From OLB23 sp965230965 (GTDB taxonomy: Bacteria > Patescibacteriota > Microgenomatia > UBA1406 > HO2-37-13b), in NCBI GenBank assembly GCA_965230965.1, contig OZ246401.1, positions 682,001-746,000 of the forward strand: a stretch of 64,000 nucleotides of DNA, written 5' to 3'. Under the pieces are notes generated by a model that saw only the letters and a program-made list of their open reading frames with translations, was not told the DNA's origin and made no database searches. This document shows, piece by piece, positions 24,443-33,720 of the stretch. Position numbers and translations under genes: made by a program. Position 1 is the first letter of the stretch. Each line of letters opens with the position of its first letter.

Positions 24443-26991
24443 TGTGATTCAAGCTCTGGACTCACTACTGTACCCAGATCACCAATCATGAGGGAGACAT
24501 CGAGCGAGTTGATGACACCATCGTCATTAAGATCTCCAGGAAGTTCTGTGCCTTGCTGGAAGTAAGCGTCATAGAGATTGAAGAGGTCGACAGTATTAAT
24601 AATGCCATCGTCATTCATATCTTTTGCCCGCATAAACGCTGTGTGCAATGCTTCTGTTTGAGCACAAGAGTTAAGACTTTGTTGGACACGGCCGAAGATC
24701 TCGCTTATTGACACATTTGCTGCGGTAGAGAATGCCCATGTGTCATCTGAGGCGACGACTTTAATAACTCTGAGAAGTTCGGCATTTACAAGTTCACCTG
24801 GAACAGGGTTGTTTGCGGCATTAGGATCACCATAGCCGATACCAATGACTGTTGGTGGTACGTTGCCTGTTGCAGCAGTATTCATCGCTTTGAGCTTATC
24901 AGCCTCAGTCTTGATTTCAGCCTCGTAGCCCCCAGCTCGTGGATTGCCTGGGTCACTGTTTGGAAGACCATCGGATAAGAATACAACAACCACTCTTCGA
25001 GATTTATCTGTACGGAAGTTGGTGAGAAGATTCATGGTTTCACGAAGTCCACATTCAATACAAGTCCCTTCTTCGTATGTAAGACTGTTTGTTGCATCAT
25101 TCTTTACGGTATCTATATTGTTAGTGAGTGGGGTAACAATACGTGTATTTCTACGGCTACTAAACTGGATGAGCGCAGCTCGATGATCGCCACCACTATT
25201 TTTGATATTTGTAAGGAAGTCTTGAAGTTCTTTCATTGCGGCATCCTTCTTAAGTTCGCCACCACGATCGCGTGTTTTGATCATTGACGTTGATGTATCC
25301 ATGACGAATATGTAGTCAAAGTCTGCATTACATTTTTGAACAGTCCAACCGTAAACAATATTTTGGCCACATCCGACGGTAAGGCCTGTGACTGTATCGC
25401 GAGGATCGCGCTTGGTCAGATCAACACTATTGTCAATTCTATTTGCCTGGAATGCTGGAAGATTACATGCTCCAACAGTGTTTCCCTTTATATTGTTTTT
25501 ACAAAACTTGATTTCATTACCTTCAGGCACAATGCGATAATCTGGTCGTTTAAGTGTAAGGCGTATTGATGCGTCCTCCATATTTGCGTAGCGCTCATTT
25601 GGATAGGTGAAAGTGGGTGGTATAAACATCCCGTTACCCGATGCAACTGGATTCACTCCAGCTGGAACAGGCTGCGTGAGATCTGCTCTGAAGTATGAGA
25701 GTTGTGAGCCGAGTATGCCGCCACCGTAATAAGGATAGTTTTTAATAATGTCGGCGGCCTCAATTGGATTACCAGTGAATAGATTAAAGCGAGAAGCTGG
25801 TCCTTGACCATAACGACCACCAGCGAGTTGCTTATTATTTATAGTGCCAAAGTTTGTAAGCTCAGCCGTCGAAAGAGCACGAGCCATAAAATTACCTCTC
25901 GCGTCACGTACGCATTGTCCCTGAGCATTAAATTGTGTACATTCTTGCACATAAACAAGTGCGCTAAAGCTGCATGATGTTGCAGTAATTGGCGTTGGTG
26001 TTACGCTTGGCGTGCCAGACAGCGGTGTACTTGGCGTCGCTGTCGGTGGGCATGTTGGGCCTCCACACGATGGCGTCGGAGTAATGCTCGGTGGTGGGCA
26101 AGTTGGGCCTCCACACGATGGTGTTGGTGTAGGTGATTTCAATATAATCGTCACAAATATATTTGTAGGTGTTGGACTTTTTGTAGGTGTGGGGGTTGGT
26201 GACTTTACTACTATAGTTATAAGCCAATTTGTAGGCGTAGGTGTTACGGATGGTGTGCCTGATAAAGGTCCTGTCGGCGTTACGCTAGGTGTGCCCGAGA
26301 GCGAACCTGTTGGCGTAACTGTTGTTTCAGGGCCACAGCCCTTTTTGCCTTTAGCAATTTGTGAATAACGTCGAGTGACACCAGCTGTTTTTGCATCAAA
26401 TTCAAAATAGAATAACGCGTCTTCACCACCTGTTAACCAGCTTGGACGATCATACACAAAGTATTTATGATCGCTTGGTCCTTGACGAACACTCAAGAGA
26501 ATTTGACCTTTTTTAATATCATACCCTGTTGCTTTGCGTATATTTGCTTTTTGAGCATCGGTATAATCGATGCGTGGATCCCAGTTAACCGAAATGCCAT
26601 ATGCACGATTACTACACGCGCCAGTAATGGATTTGCCGATTGGTGTGCCATTTGGATTTCCACGACCGGTAACATCAACACCTAAATCAAGTTTTTGTGA
26701 GCCATCTAAAGAGCGAATCTCAAGTTTCTGTATGAGAGGGTCTGAATTACAGGTAAATTCAGCTGCACATATCATTCCTTGTGAACCATCAAACCATCGA
26801 CCACCGGTATAACCAAGATCAATAGGTGTGGGGGCATCAACAGCGAATGGGGTAGTAGATATGGGTCGTGATGCTTGATTAATCTGTGTTCCTATAACGA
26901 TGCCTGCTGTAATAACCAGCATCGATACAATAGTTAATAACGAGGCGACTTCACCTCGTTGGTGTCGATTTTTTCTCTTAAATATGTTCAT
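24439..26991 (-). CDS. von Willebrand A-domain dockerin protein
   Basis: 850 residues. The N-terminus RGEVASLLTIVSMLVITAG is nearly the same as in the paralogue at 27610. A domain to ~230 is followed by a long Thr/Pro linker containing two short hydrophobic inserts (NWLITIVVKS, NIFVTIILKS) and CGGPTCPP repeats. The shared module follows (CSFSALVYVQEC, NNKQLAGGRYG, ASIRLTLKRPDYRIVPEG, CGQNIVYGWTVQKC). A vWA domain at about 560-770 has a complete-looking MIDAS (DTSTSM, the EEGTC threonine, FLSDGLPN). The C-terminal dockerin is DMNDDGIINTVDLFNLY / DLNDDGVINSLDVSLM. vWA domains bind proteins through a metal ion. It forms a two-gene unit with the upstream cohesin. Confidence 0.85.
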   Translation of the reverse strand: MNIFKRKNRHQRGEVASLLTIVSMLVITAGIVIGTQINQASRPISTTPFAVDAPTPIDLGYTGGRWFDGSQGMICAAEFTCNSDPLIQKLEIRSLDGSQKLDLGVDVTGRGNPNGTPIGKSITGACSNRAYGISVNWDPRIDYTDAQKANIRKATGYDIKKGQILLSVRQGPSDHKYFVYDRPSWLTGGEDALFYFEFDAKTAGVTRRYSQIAKGKKGCGPETTVTPTGSLSGTPSVTPTGPLSGTPSVTPTPTNWLITIVVKSPTPTPTKSPTPTNIFVTIILKSPTPTPSCGGPTCPPPSITPTPSCGGPTCPPTATPSTPLSGTPSVTPTPITATSCSFSALVYVQECTQFNAQGQCVRDARGNFMARALSTAELTNFGTINNKQLAGGRYGQGPASRFNLFTGNPIEAADIIKNYPYYGGGILGSQLSYFRADLTQPVPAGVNPVASGNGMFIPPTFTYPNERYANMEDASIRLTLKRPDYRIVPEGNEIKFCKNNIKGNTVGACNLPAFQANRIDNSVDLTKRDPRDTVTGLTVGCGQNIVYGWTVQKCNADFDYIFVMDTSTSMIKTRDRGGELKKDAAMKELQDFLTNIKNSGGDHRAALIQFSSRRNTRIVTPLTNNIDTVKNDATNSLTYEEGTCIECGLRETMNLLTNFRTDKSRRVVVVFLSDGLPNSDPGNPRAGGYEAEIKTEADKLKAMNTAATGNVPPTVIGIGYGDPNAANNPVPGELVNAELLRVIKVVASDDTWAFSTAANVSISEIFGRVQQSLNSCAQTEALHTAFMRAKDMNDDGIINTVDLFNLYDAYFQQGTELPGDLNDDGVINSLDVSLMIGDLGTVVSPELESQ

Positions 26992-27012
26992 TTGTCTTTA
27001 ATCCTTTATATA

Positions 27013-27558
27013 TTATCGAACGGTAATAGTAACTGGTTCAGCTGTACCAAGTGTATTGGTGCCAGTATGAGCAGTAATAGTTAGATCTTTATTAAAATCT
27101 ATTGTAGCCGTTCCAGAATCCATTGCGGTTACGGTAAAGGTGAAAAGAGTGCCTGCTTTTAGATCTGTTGGATTATTGGGATCCACAGCAGAGGAGACGA
27201 TAAGCTGATTATCTTTTATTTCACTACGTAGAATGTCAGGAAACACGGTGCCATTGACAATGTCTGAGGCCTTCAGAAGCTTTGCATCAAATGTCAAAAC
27301 AACGTCAGCTGCTTGTGAAGGGGCACCTGTGAGTTCAACAGCAACTTGCGTACTTTCACCCTTGTTCAAACTTGTGACTTGAGGCTTTAATACAAGCTGT
27401 GTGGTACCTAATTGATTCTCTGTTTTGGAACCAGTCATTCCAGATTTGCCTTTTTGGGCAAAGAGAAGCCCCATAATCAAACTAACAGCAAAGACAAAAA
27501 AGATGATGCCGATAAGTGCAATATTTTTATTAGGTTGAAGGGTTTTAGATTGATCCAT
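27013..27558 (-). CDS. Membrane-anchored cohesin
   Basis: 181 residues from ATG 27558. One membrane helix (about 15-33), a short linker, then a cohesin domain: LVLKPQVTSLNKGESTQVAV, VLTFDAKLLKASDIVNGTVF, VSSAVDPNNPTDLKAGTLFT, and a final EPVTITVR strand. Very similar to the cohesin at 30615-31187. Located 21 nt before the vWA-dockerin gene. Its own strong promoter has a -10 box 7 nt before the ATG. Confidence 0.85.
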   Translation of the reverse strand: MDQSKTLQPNKNIALIGIIFFVFAVSLIMGLLFAQKGKSGMTGSKTENQLGTTQLVLKPQVTSLNKGESTQVAVELTGAPSQAADVVLTFDAKLLKASDIVNGTVFPDILRSEIKDNQLIVSSAVDPNNPTDLKAGTLFTFTVTAMDSGTATIDFNKDLTITAHTGTNTLGTAEPVTITVR

Positions 27559-27565
27559 GAGAATC

Positions 27566-27595
27566 ATTGTACGGGTTATAAAAGTTGTTTGTCAA
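27566..27595 (-). promoter_or_regulatory. Cohesin promoter, leaderless type
   Basis: TTGACA (27590-27595), 18-bp spacer, TACAAT (27566-27571), 7 nt to ATG. Confidence 0.8.
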
Positions 27596-27609
27596 GAGAA
27601 AATAAGAGG

Positions 27610-30600
27610 TTAATTGAAGACATCACCAATTACTTTTTGAGCAGTGTTATTTTCTTGTGGGACTACTTTGCCCATACTGTTGACGATGATTGATACGTCG
27701 AGTGAGTTGACGATTTGATCATTGTTCAAATCTTCTGGAACATCTTGACCTCGTGCAAAGTAATTATCGTAGATAAGGAAGAGGTCAATTGTATTAATAA
27801 CACCGTCACCATTAATATCTTGTGAGCTGACGAAGTTTGCATACAAGGCATCCGAGCGAGCACAAGAGTTCAGGCTGACTTCAATGCTATTGTAAATTTC
27901 CTCAATACTGACCTCACTTGTTGTAGAGAAGGCGAGGTCGGGCGTGCTCGTGAAATGCTGAATAACACGAAGTATCTCGGCATCAGCATTCACGCCTGTT
28001 TTTGTTGGATCGCCAACGCCTATGCCATACACTGTTGTATTAGGTATGGCTTTTATTTCTGTTCCAAGTTTTATGATTACATCTTCAGAGCCTGGATTTG
28101 GATTTCCTTCAGGACAATTTGGCATACCGTCTGTTAAGAATACGACATGTGTTTTTCTCGCTGTACCATTTCTTTTCAATAAAGAGATGGTTTCACGCAA
28201 ACCGTCTTCAATACAGGTGCCTGATTGATAGCGAAGCTTTGTATCAACAGCTCCGAGGACAGAATCAATATTGGTAGTAAGATCTTGTACTGTTGCTGTA
28301 TTTGCTGTTGAACTAAATTGTACTAATGCTGCGCGGCTATCTTTTCCGTAAGTCTTGATGTTTGTTAAGAAGGTGCGCAATGCCTTCTTTGCTGCATCGA
28401 TTTTCAGTTGTCCTGATGCATCTTTTCCTGTTGTCATCGAGGACGAAGTATCAATGACAAATATATAATCGGCTGGCGCGGTATTACATTTCTGCAATGT
28501 CCAGCCGTAGACAATATTCTGACCGCATCCAACAGTTAGGCCATCGATGGTATCCCGTGGATCTCGTGAGGCAGGGTCAACAGTGTTATCAAAGCGTGAA
28601 GATTGGAATGATGCAAGATTACAAGCGCCTATCGCTGTACCCATAAGCGCATTATTACAGTAGGCAATTTCATTTCCATCTGGAACGACTCTATATTCTT
28701 TATTGCCAAAGTTAGCATACAGGCGTACACTTGCATTTTCACGATTAAAGTATTGTTCGTTTGGATATTGATGCACAGGTGCAATAAGAATTGGATTCTT
28801 AGCACGTCCTTCTGGTGTTAAGTCGGCTGCTGAGCCTGGCTCTAAAGGATTTTTCCCTGCTGGGATAGGCACACTTGCCTGATAATCTAAGAATGACATT
28901 TCACTAAATTGGAGCGTACTAAGATAAGGGAAGCGTACTTTAAGACCATCAAAAGCCCCTACAAAAGTATTAGTTTGATACTGGAATGGTGTTGCTGGGT
29001 TTGTACCATAGCGACCACCAGCAATCTGCTTATTGTTACTTGCGCCCCAACCATTAAGCACGTTTGCTTGAATAGCTTTTGCCTGAAAGCGGCCGTTCCC
29101 AGCACGCTTACATTGTCCAGTTGCATCAATCTCTAAACACTCTTGGACATAGGCAAGTGCATCGAAGCTACATGCTTGTGGTGTACCAGTTGTCGTTGTT
29201 ATCGTAGGTGGTGGGGGGGTTACTGTTTTTGCTGGTGTTATTGAGACTAATGGATTCGTTGGTGTTGGAGAAACCTTCACATTTGGACATGCAAGATCTG
29301 GACTTTCACAAGAACCTGGGTTTGCCTGACATCGCTGTGGTAGACATAGACAGTCAACATCACCATTTTGACAGATTGATAATACATTATTAGCCCCATC
29401 AGTATTTTTTGCGGTTGTTGGGAAAGTAGGTGGAAGAATATTGAACCCATCAACATTTAAACATAGCATACGTTTGCCTGTAGCTGGATCAACATCACAT
29501 TTTGTAATAGGTGTACATCGTTGATAACACTGTGCGACTGGTGGTGTTACGGATGGTGTGCCTGACAATGGTCCTGTTGGTGTTGGACTTACTAATGGCG
29601 TGACAGTCACAGGTACCGAAGGTGTTGGGCTTCCACCTTGACCTGTTGTTGGTGTCGGTGTGACATTTGGGTTACAAAGGTCTTTTGCCTCATCTTCGCC
29701 CAATACATCACGTAAATTTATCTTGAATATATTATATGTGTCCTTTGGCTTAGCTTTATCACCAGCTGTTATATTGTCGCGGAGGTGGATATAGACTTCA
29801 CATGCTTCCTCGTCGAATTTTTGGTGGATTGTTGGATCCTGCTTTGCTCGCTCAATTGCACTCTTTATACTTGCTTTTGCGGCTTGAATATTAAAGAGAA
29901 GAGGATTATCTGTTTTTCTGTAATCTGTTGCGTCAACTTTTCCATTGGTAAACGTACAAACCTCATCACGAGCTCTCGCAACAAACAACTCATCAGTATT
30001 ATTTGAAGCAGCTTTATCTTCTGCAGCTGCGATTTTATAACGAAGGACATCGTTGATATCATTTTCTTCAATACCAACCTGACCCTTGTCATCATAAAAC
30101 TTTCGAACTCCAAAGAGACTGATATAAACCTCGACGTCTTCTGTTGAGAGTCGACCATTGCCTGCAACTGAGCTTCGGTTAAGACAAAGTCCTCCGTATA
30201 TTTGTAATGTCCGCTGATCTTTTGCTGTTACAGCGACAATAAGTGGGTTTTGTTTTGACTGTTCTGTGCCTTGAAAGATTTGATTAAAAATTTGTTTTGC
30301 GCGTGCATCCGCGGTTTTAATGATGTCGCGTGTTAAAAGAGCAGGGTACATTCGTGTACGACAATACTTATCGCGCACTTGTTGGTTCTTATCACCACCA
30401 GGGAAACAAACCTGGTCATGTCTGTCAACACCTTCAGCTGGAATCGGGGATGTTGTTGTTGGGCCGGCAGCTTGTGGAGCGGGATTAATTGTTGCTGAAT
30501 TTCTGTTGATCTGATATCCGACGAGAAGGCCAATGGAAAGAACAACCATTGACACAATGGTTAAAAGTGAGGCTACTTCACCTCGTTGTCTTTGCGAACG

Positions 30601-30615
30601 CTCAAAATATCTCAT
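27610..30615 (-). CDS. von Willebrand A-domain dockerin protein, paralogue
   Basis: 1001 residues; the A of its ATG is the last base of the upstream stop codon (TAATG). Domains in order: RGEVASLLTIVSMVVLSIG hydrophobic N-terminus; a ~250-residue helical domain (to ~330) not present in the paralogue; a PTPTP linker; a Cys-rich segment (CYQRCTPITKCD, CLCLPQRC); the shared module (CSFDALAYVQEC, NNKQIAGGRYG, ASVRLYANFGNKEYRVVPDG, CGQNIVYGWTLQKC); a vWA domain with MIDAS residues (DTSSSM, QSGTC, FLTDGMPN); and the dockerin (DINGDGVINTIDLFLIYDNY, DLNNDQIVNSLDVSIIV). Same architecture as 24439-26991, so the unit was duplicated. Confidence 0.85.
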   Translation of the reverse strand: MRYFERSQRQRGEVASLLTIVSMVVLSIGLLVGYQINRNSATINPAPQAAGPTTTSPIPAEGVDRHDQVCFPGGDKNQQVRDKYCRTRMYPALLTRDIIKTADARAKQIFNQIFQGTEQSKQNPLIVAVTAKDQRTLQIYGGLCLNRSSVAGNGRLSTEDVEVYISLFGVRKFYDDKGQVGIEENDINDVLRYKIAAAEDKAASNNTDELFVARARDEVCTFTNGKVDATDYRKTDNPLLFNIQAAKASIKSAIERAKQDPTIHQKFDEEACEVYIHLRDNITAGDKAKPKDTYNIFKINLRDVLGEDEAKDLCNPNVTPTPTTGQGGSPTPSVPVTVTPLVSPTPTGPLSGTPSVTPPVAQCYQRCTPITKCDVDPATGKRMLCLNVDGFNILPPTFPTTAKNTDGANNVLSICQNGDVDCLCLPQRCQANPGSCESPDLACPNVKVSPTPTNPLVSITPAKTVTPPPPTITTTTGTPQACSFDALAYVQECLEIDATGQCKRAGNGRFQAKAIQANVLNGWGASNNKQIAGGRYGTNPATPFQYQTNTFVGAFDGLKVRFPYLSTLQFSEMSFLDYQASVPIPAGKNPLEPGSAADLTPEGRAKNPILIAPVHQYPNEQYFNRENASVRLYANFGNKEYRVVPDGNEIAYCNNALMGTAIGACNLASFQSSRFDNTVDPASRDPRDTIDGLTVGCGQNIVYGWTLQKCNTAPADYIFVIDTSSSMTTGKDASGQLKIDAAKKALRTFLTNIKTYGKDSRAALVQFSSTANTATVQDLTTNIDSVLGAVDTKLRYQSGTCIEDGLRETISLLKRNGTARKTHVVFLTDGMPNCPEGNPNPGSEDVIIKLGTEIKAIPNTTVYGIGVGDPTKTGVNADAEILRVIQHFTSTPDLAFSTTSEVSIEEIYNSIEVSLNSCARSDALYANFVSSQDINGDGVINTIDLFLIYDNYFARGQDVPEDLNNDQIVNSLDVSIIVNSMGKVVPQENNTAQKVIGDVFN

Positions 30616-31187
30616 TATTTAACAGTAATAGTTACGGGTTCCGTCATACCTAACGTATTGACACCGTTTGTTGCTGTGATGGTAAGATCTTTATCAAAAT
30701 TTAATGCCGCTGAACCAACACCCACACCTTTAAGCGTGAAGGAAAAAAGGGTTCCAGTTTTAACATCCGCTGGATTATTTGGATCTACAGCTGCAGAAAC
30801 AATAACTTGGTTGTTAACTACCTCGCTACGAAGAATGTCAGGAAAGACATCACCATTTGTAATGTCAGAGATAGCAACAAGTTTTGGATCAAATGTTATG
30901 ACAACATCAACTGCTTGGGCACCTGTATCGTTCACATTAACGCTAACTTTTGTTGCAGCTCCTTTTGCGATTGATGGTGATTCAGGAACAATGCTCAGCT
31001 GTGACATGCCTTTATTCGTATCCTTTATCACATCACTTGGGGCTTTACGGAGCCCACTTTGACCAGCAAAATAAAGACCCGCACCAATGCTTAATGCAAA
31101 AATGACAGCAATAATCGAAAGGGCTTTGAGTTTTTTTTGAGGGTGAAGCGTATGAAATTCTTGAATATCATCCTGTACATTGTCCAT
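30615..31187 (-). CDS. Membrane-anchored cohesin, paralogue
   Basis: 190 residues. Charged N-terminus, one membrane helix (about 23-42), cohesin domain with LSIVPESPSIAKGAATKVSV, VITFDPKLVAISDITNGDVF, VSAAVDPNNPADVKTGTLFS, EPVTITVK. Nearly the same strand pattern and wording as 27013-27558. First gene of the second cohesin + vWA-dockerin unit. Promoter 6 nt upstream. Confidence 0.87.
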   Translation of the reverse strand: MDNVQDDIQEFHTLHPQKKLKALSIIAVIFALSIGAGLYFAGQSGLRKAPSDVIKDTNKGMSQLSIVPESPSIAKGAATKVSVNVNDTGAQAVDVVITFDPKLVAISDITNGDVFPDILRSEVVNNQVIVSAAVDPNNPADVKTGTLFSFTLKGVGVGSAALNFDKDLTITATNGVNTLGMTEPVTITVK

Positions 31188-31193
31188 CCCATC

Positions 31194-31223
31194 ATTCTAC
31201 GGCCTGGGAAAATGCTTTGTCAA
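31194..31223 (-). promoter_or_regulatory. Cohesin promoter, leaderless type
   Basis: TTGACA (31218-31223), 18-bp spacer, TAGAAT (31194-31199), 6 nt to ATG. Confidence 0.8.
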
Positions 31224-31256
31224 GGGTTTTTTTGAACAATTTTACAAGTCCGGGGC

Positions 31257-31793
31257 TCAGTATTCAGGAAATTCATTGAGATCATTAAGTAATACGCAGC
31301 CATCCTGATTTATATCAAGTGCGGGATTATAGTCTGTATCACCTTTGCATGCACCATACACATCGTTTGAATAGGCTGAAGCATCTATACCAAATGTTTT
31401 ACTTAATGGGCTCGCAGGTACAAAAACCTCAATAGGTTCCTGATCACCACTATATATATAACAATAATAAGGTGTATTGGCATTCAGGGTCACATTAAAT
31501 TTTTGTGTATTAATAAGGTGTTGTGTGGAAGGCTCGCCGTCTTCGCCGGCGAAAAATTTAACACCTGTGCGCGATAGCGCACATTGAAGACTTGTTGCGA
31601 CAGATGTTGATGTTTGATAGGTAATTTCTGCAGCAACATTTGAGATACGCACGGCTTTTGCATTCAGAATTTCTGTATTACCTGATGCCTTTGAACGTAA
31701 TTGAGTTGTGTAATATACACCGCCAAAAATGAGCGGCAATAAAATCAGGGATGCAATGATCAAAAGCGTGCGTGGATTCATATTGTGCATCAT
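31257..31793 (-). CDS. Secreted protein with a half dockerin
   Basis: 178 residues. N-terminal membrane/signal segment (about 8-30), then a ~100-residue beta-rich domain reminiscent of a fibronectin-like fold (ISNVAAEITYQTSTS, YYCYIYSGD). The C-terminus has only one good dockerin loop (DINQDGCVLLNDLNEFPEY); the preceding DTDYNPA may be a decayed first loop. The ATG overlaps the stop of the LPETG cohesin upstream (ATGA), so the two are coupled. Whether it still binds a cohesin is uncertain. Confidence 0.7.
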   Translation of the reverse strand: MMHNMNPRTLLIIASLILLPLIFGGVYYTTQLRSKASGNTEILNAKAVRISNVAAEITYQTSTSVATSLQCALSRTGVKFFAGEDGEPSTQHLINTQKFNVTLNANTPYYCYIYSGDQEPIEVFVPASPLSKTFGIDASAYSNDVYGACKGDTDYNPALDINQDGCVLLNDLNEFPEY

Positions 31794-32584
31794 AGCAAAA
31801 TCTTTATCAAAATGCTTAATAACGTTAGGCCAACTCCTATTGCGATTGCCAACGTTGTTGGCTCAATATTGCCCGTCTCAGGAAGTGTTGAAGGGGTGGG
31901 GCCTGTCGTGGGGGTGGGGGAAATAGCAAGAGTCGGCGTCAGGCTTATTGCTAATGTTGGAGTCGCCGACGCAATTTTTGGTGTCACCGAAGGTGTTAGA
32001 GATTTACTCAGTGTAGGTTTTGGGGTGCCGCTCAATCCTGATGTTGGCGCAGGATTGCTGCCTGTACCGCTCACCGTTATTTTTGTGCTTGTGGCTTTGC
32101 TACAATCTATTATGTCAGTTACGCGCTGATTTCTTTTGAGCGTTATGTTTGAGTCAGTAGTTTTTCCGTCTTCGCATTGCACACTTGCCAATGTTTCGCC
32201 ATCGGCTATGCCCTGAAATACTATTGTCGCGATCAATCCATCGCCCGATTGCGGTGTTCCTTGAGGAAGAATTGCAGACCCCACAAAAACTTTATTGGCC
32301 TTATTATTCAAGAAAAAGCGGGGAAAGAATTTTTCACTTTGTTCAGGTTCTTTTACTTCTACCACTTTTAATTTTGCAGGATCATATACAACAATAGCAT
32401 CAGTCGTTGTTGGTTTTTCACCTTCAGTATTAATACGAATATTAACCTCAAGTTTTGTATTGTCTGTCACAGAGCCCGAAGTTGGATCGAGATAGATGTA
32501 CGCGGCGTTAATAGATGTTGCACTAAAAAGAAAAATAACCAAGCAAAAAGCTAATGCATATACAAATAATTTATATGACCCCAT
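31790..32584 (-). CDS. Cohesin with LPETG-type C-terminal anchor
   Basis: 264 residues from ATG 32584. Signal peptide ending near INA-AY. Cohesin domain with YLDPTSGSVTDNTKLEVNI, DAIVVYDPAKLKVVEV, and VFVGSAILPQGTPQSGDGLI; a cysteine pair (VQCEDG, IIDCS). A Thr/Pro linker is followed by LPETG, a hydrophobic helix and a short Lys-containing end. LPxTG-helix tails are the substrates of sortases; the basic tail is short, so simple membrane retention is also possible. Similar in layout to the protein at 46422-47078. Confidence 0.82.
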   Translation of the reverse strand: MGSYKLFVYALAFCLVIFLFSATSINAAYIYLDPTSGSVTDNTKLEVNIRINTEGEKPTTTDAIVVYDPAKLKVVEVKEPEQSEKFFPRFFLNNKANKVFVGSAILPQGTPQSGDGLIATIVFQGIADGETLASVQCEDGKTTDSNITLKRNQRVTDIIDCSKATSTKITVSGTGSNPAPTSGLSGTPKPTLSKSLTPSVTPKIASATPTLAISLTPTLAISPTPTTGPTPSTLPETGNIEPTTLAIAIGVGLTLLSILIKILL

Positions 32585-32626
32585 ATGTAGGATGGTACAC
32601 AATAGGTAGAGAATTCACAATAGTTC

Positions 32627-32655
32627 TTGACAATGATTTTGAAACTATCTATAGT
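32627..32655 (+). promoter_or_regulatory. Promoter of the glutaredoxin-like gene
   Basis: TTGACA (32627-32632), 17-bp spacer, TATAGT (32650-32655), 11 nt to ATG 32667. It is divergent from the LPETG cohesin gene. Confidence 0.7.
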
Positions 32656-32666
32656 TGATTATAGAT

Positions 32667-33356
32667 ATGAAGATTACTGTTTATACTATTACTGACTGCC
32701 CGTTTTGCAAACAAGAAAAGGAATTTCTTACGGCCCAAGGCCTTCAGTTTGAGGAAAAGAATGTTCAAGAAAATCGACAGTTTTTAACAGAAATGCTTGA
32801 TGTCTCGGATAAGTTTGCAGGTGTTCCTTTTACTTTGGTAGAGAAGGATAGTGGAGAAAAAATTGGACTTAAAGGATTCACGCAAAGTGAGTTTGAAGCA
32901 GCACTTGGTTTATCTGCGGCCGCTCCTGCAGCCCCAGCCGCTATGTCAGCTGCTCCTGTCGATATGCCAGCTGCTCCAGCACCCTCTGTTGCTGATCCAA
33001 TGCCAGCACCAGCACCAGCTGACCCAATGACGGTCGTGCCTGCGGCTCCAGTAGATATGCCTACAACATCAACTACCACATCTATGCCAGATGCGGCACC
33101 AAATATGCCTTCAATGCCAGGGATTGACGAAGCCCCAGCTGCTCCTGCTCCAGTAACAGCAGCCCCCAATATGCCATCTGCAGCACCAGTAGAACCAGCA
33201 CCAGCAAATCCACAGAATCAACTCGATGGTCTCTTGGCTGATCTTCAAACAAAAGCACAGCCAGATCTTCCAGATTTTACTGCTCCTTCTGGTCCAACTG
33301 TTCCAGCGGCGCCAGTTAATACAGCTGCTGATCCAATGACAGCGCCTCAACAATAA
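32667..33356 (+). CDS. Glutaredoxin-like domain with long Ala/Pro tail
   Basis: 229 residues from ATG 32667. Residues 1-80 are a glutaredoxin/NrdH-type thioredoxin fold: ITVYTITDCPFCKQEKEFL with the CPFC redox pair (C11, C14), GVPFTLVE with the cis-Pro, and GLKGFTQSEFEAALG. The remaining ~145 residues are a low-complexity Ala/Pro/Met tail, probably unstructured. No signal peptide, so the redox domain should be cytoplasmic. Likely a dithiol reductase or electron donor; the partner is unknown. The tail is unusual for this family. Confidence 0.82.
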   Translation: MKITVYTITDCPFCKQEKEFLTAQGLQFEEKNVQENRQFLTEMLDVSDKFAGVPFTLVEKDSGEKIGLKGFTQSEFEAALGLSAAAPAAPAAMSAAPVDMPAAPAPSVADPMPAPAPADPMTVVPAAPVDMPTTSTTTSMPDAAPNMPSMPGIDEAPAAPAPVTAAPNMPSAAPVEPAPANPQNQLDGLLADLQTKAQPDLPDFTAPSGPTVPAAPVNTAADPMTAPQQ

Positions 33357-33363
33357 GCTACGC

Positions 33364-33393
33364 TTGACAGTACTTATTTACTCCTGATATATT
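33364..33393 (+). promoter_or_regulatory. Leaderless-type promoter
   Basis: TTGACA (33364-33369), 18-bp spacer, TATATT (33388-33393), 6 nt to ATG 33400. Confidence 0.8.
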
Positions 33394-33399
33394 CAATGT

Positions 33400-33717
33400 A
33401 TGCACAATGATGATGCACAAGATGGTTTAGTTCACGATTTACAGAAAAAACTCCTTAATGACCTCATTGCTGCGGTAGAAGCGGGTGAAATGACCATGTC
33501 AGAGATGCGCGACGCTGCAAAATTTATCCTTGAAAAAACTCGATCGATAACAGAGGCAGATGTTCCTGCATTTCTCAAAGAGCTTAGTGAAAAATGGACT
33601 GCGTTTAAGAACACAGAGGTTGTTGAAGGTGGGAAGGCAGTAGAAGATAAAGAAAAAGAGGTTATTGATAAATTGTCCGAGTACATTAAAACTATGGACA
33701 CAGATACTACAAACTAA
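33400..33717 (+). CDS. Small helical protein, unknown function
   Basis: 105 residues, acidic and almost entirely predicted helix (LLNDLIAAVEAGEMTMSEMR, FLKELSEKW). No signal peptide or membrane segment. No family recognised. It ends 3 nt before the coiled-coil gene at 33721, so the two form an operon, and it may act with that protein. Confidence 0.7.
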   Translation: MHNDDAQDGLVHDLQKKLLNDLIAAVEAGEMTMSEMRDAAKFILEKTRSITEADVPAFLKELSEKWTAFKNTEVVEGGKAVEDKEKEVIDKLSEYIKTMDTDTTN

Positions 33718-33720
33718 CTT

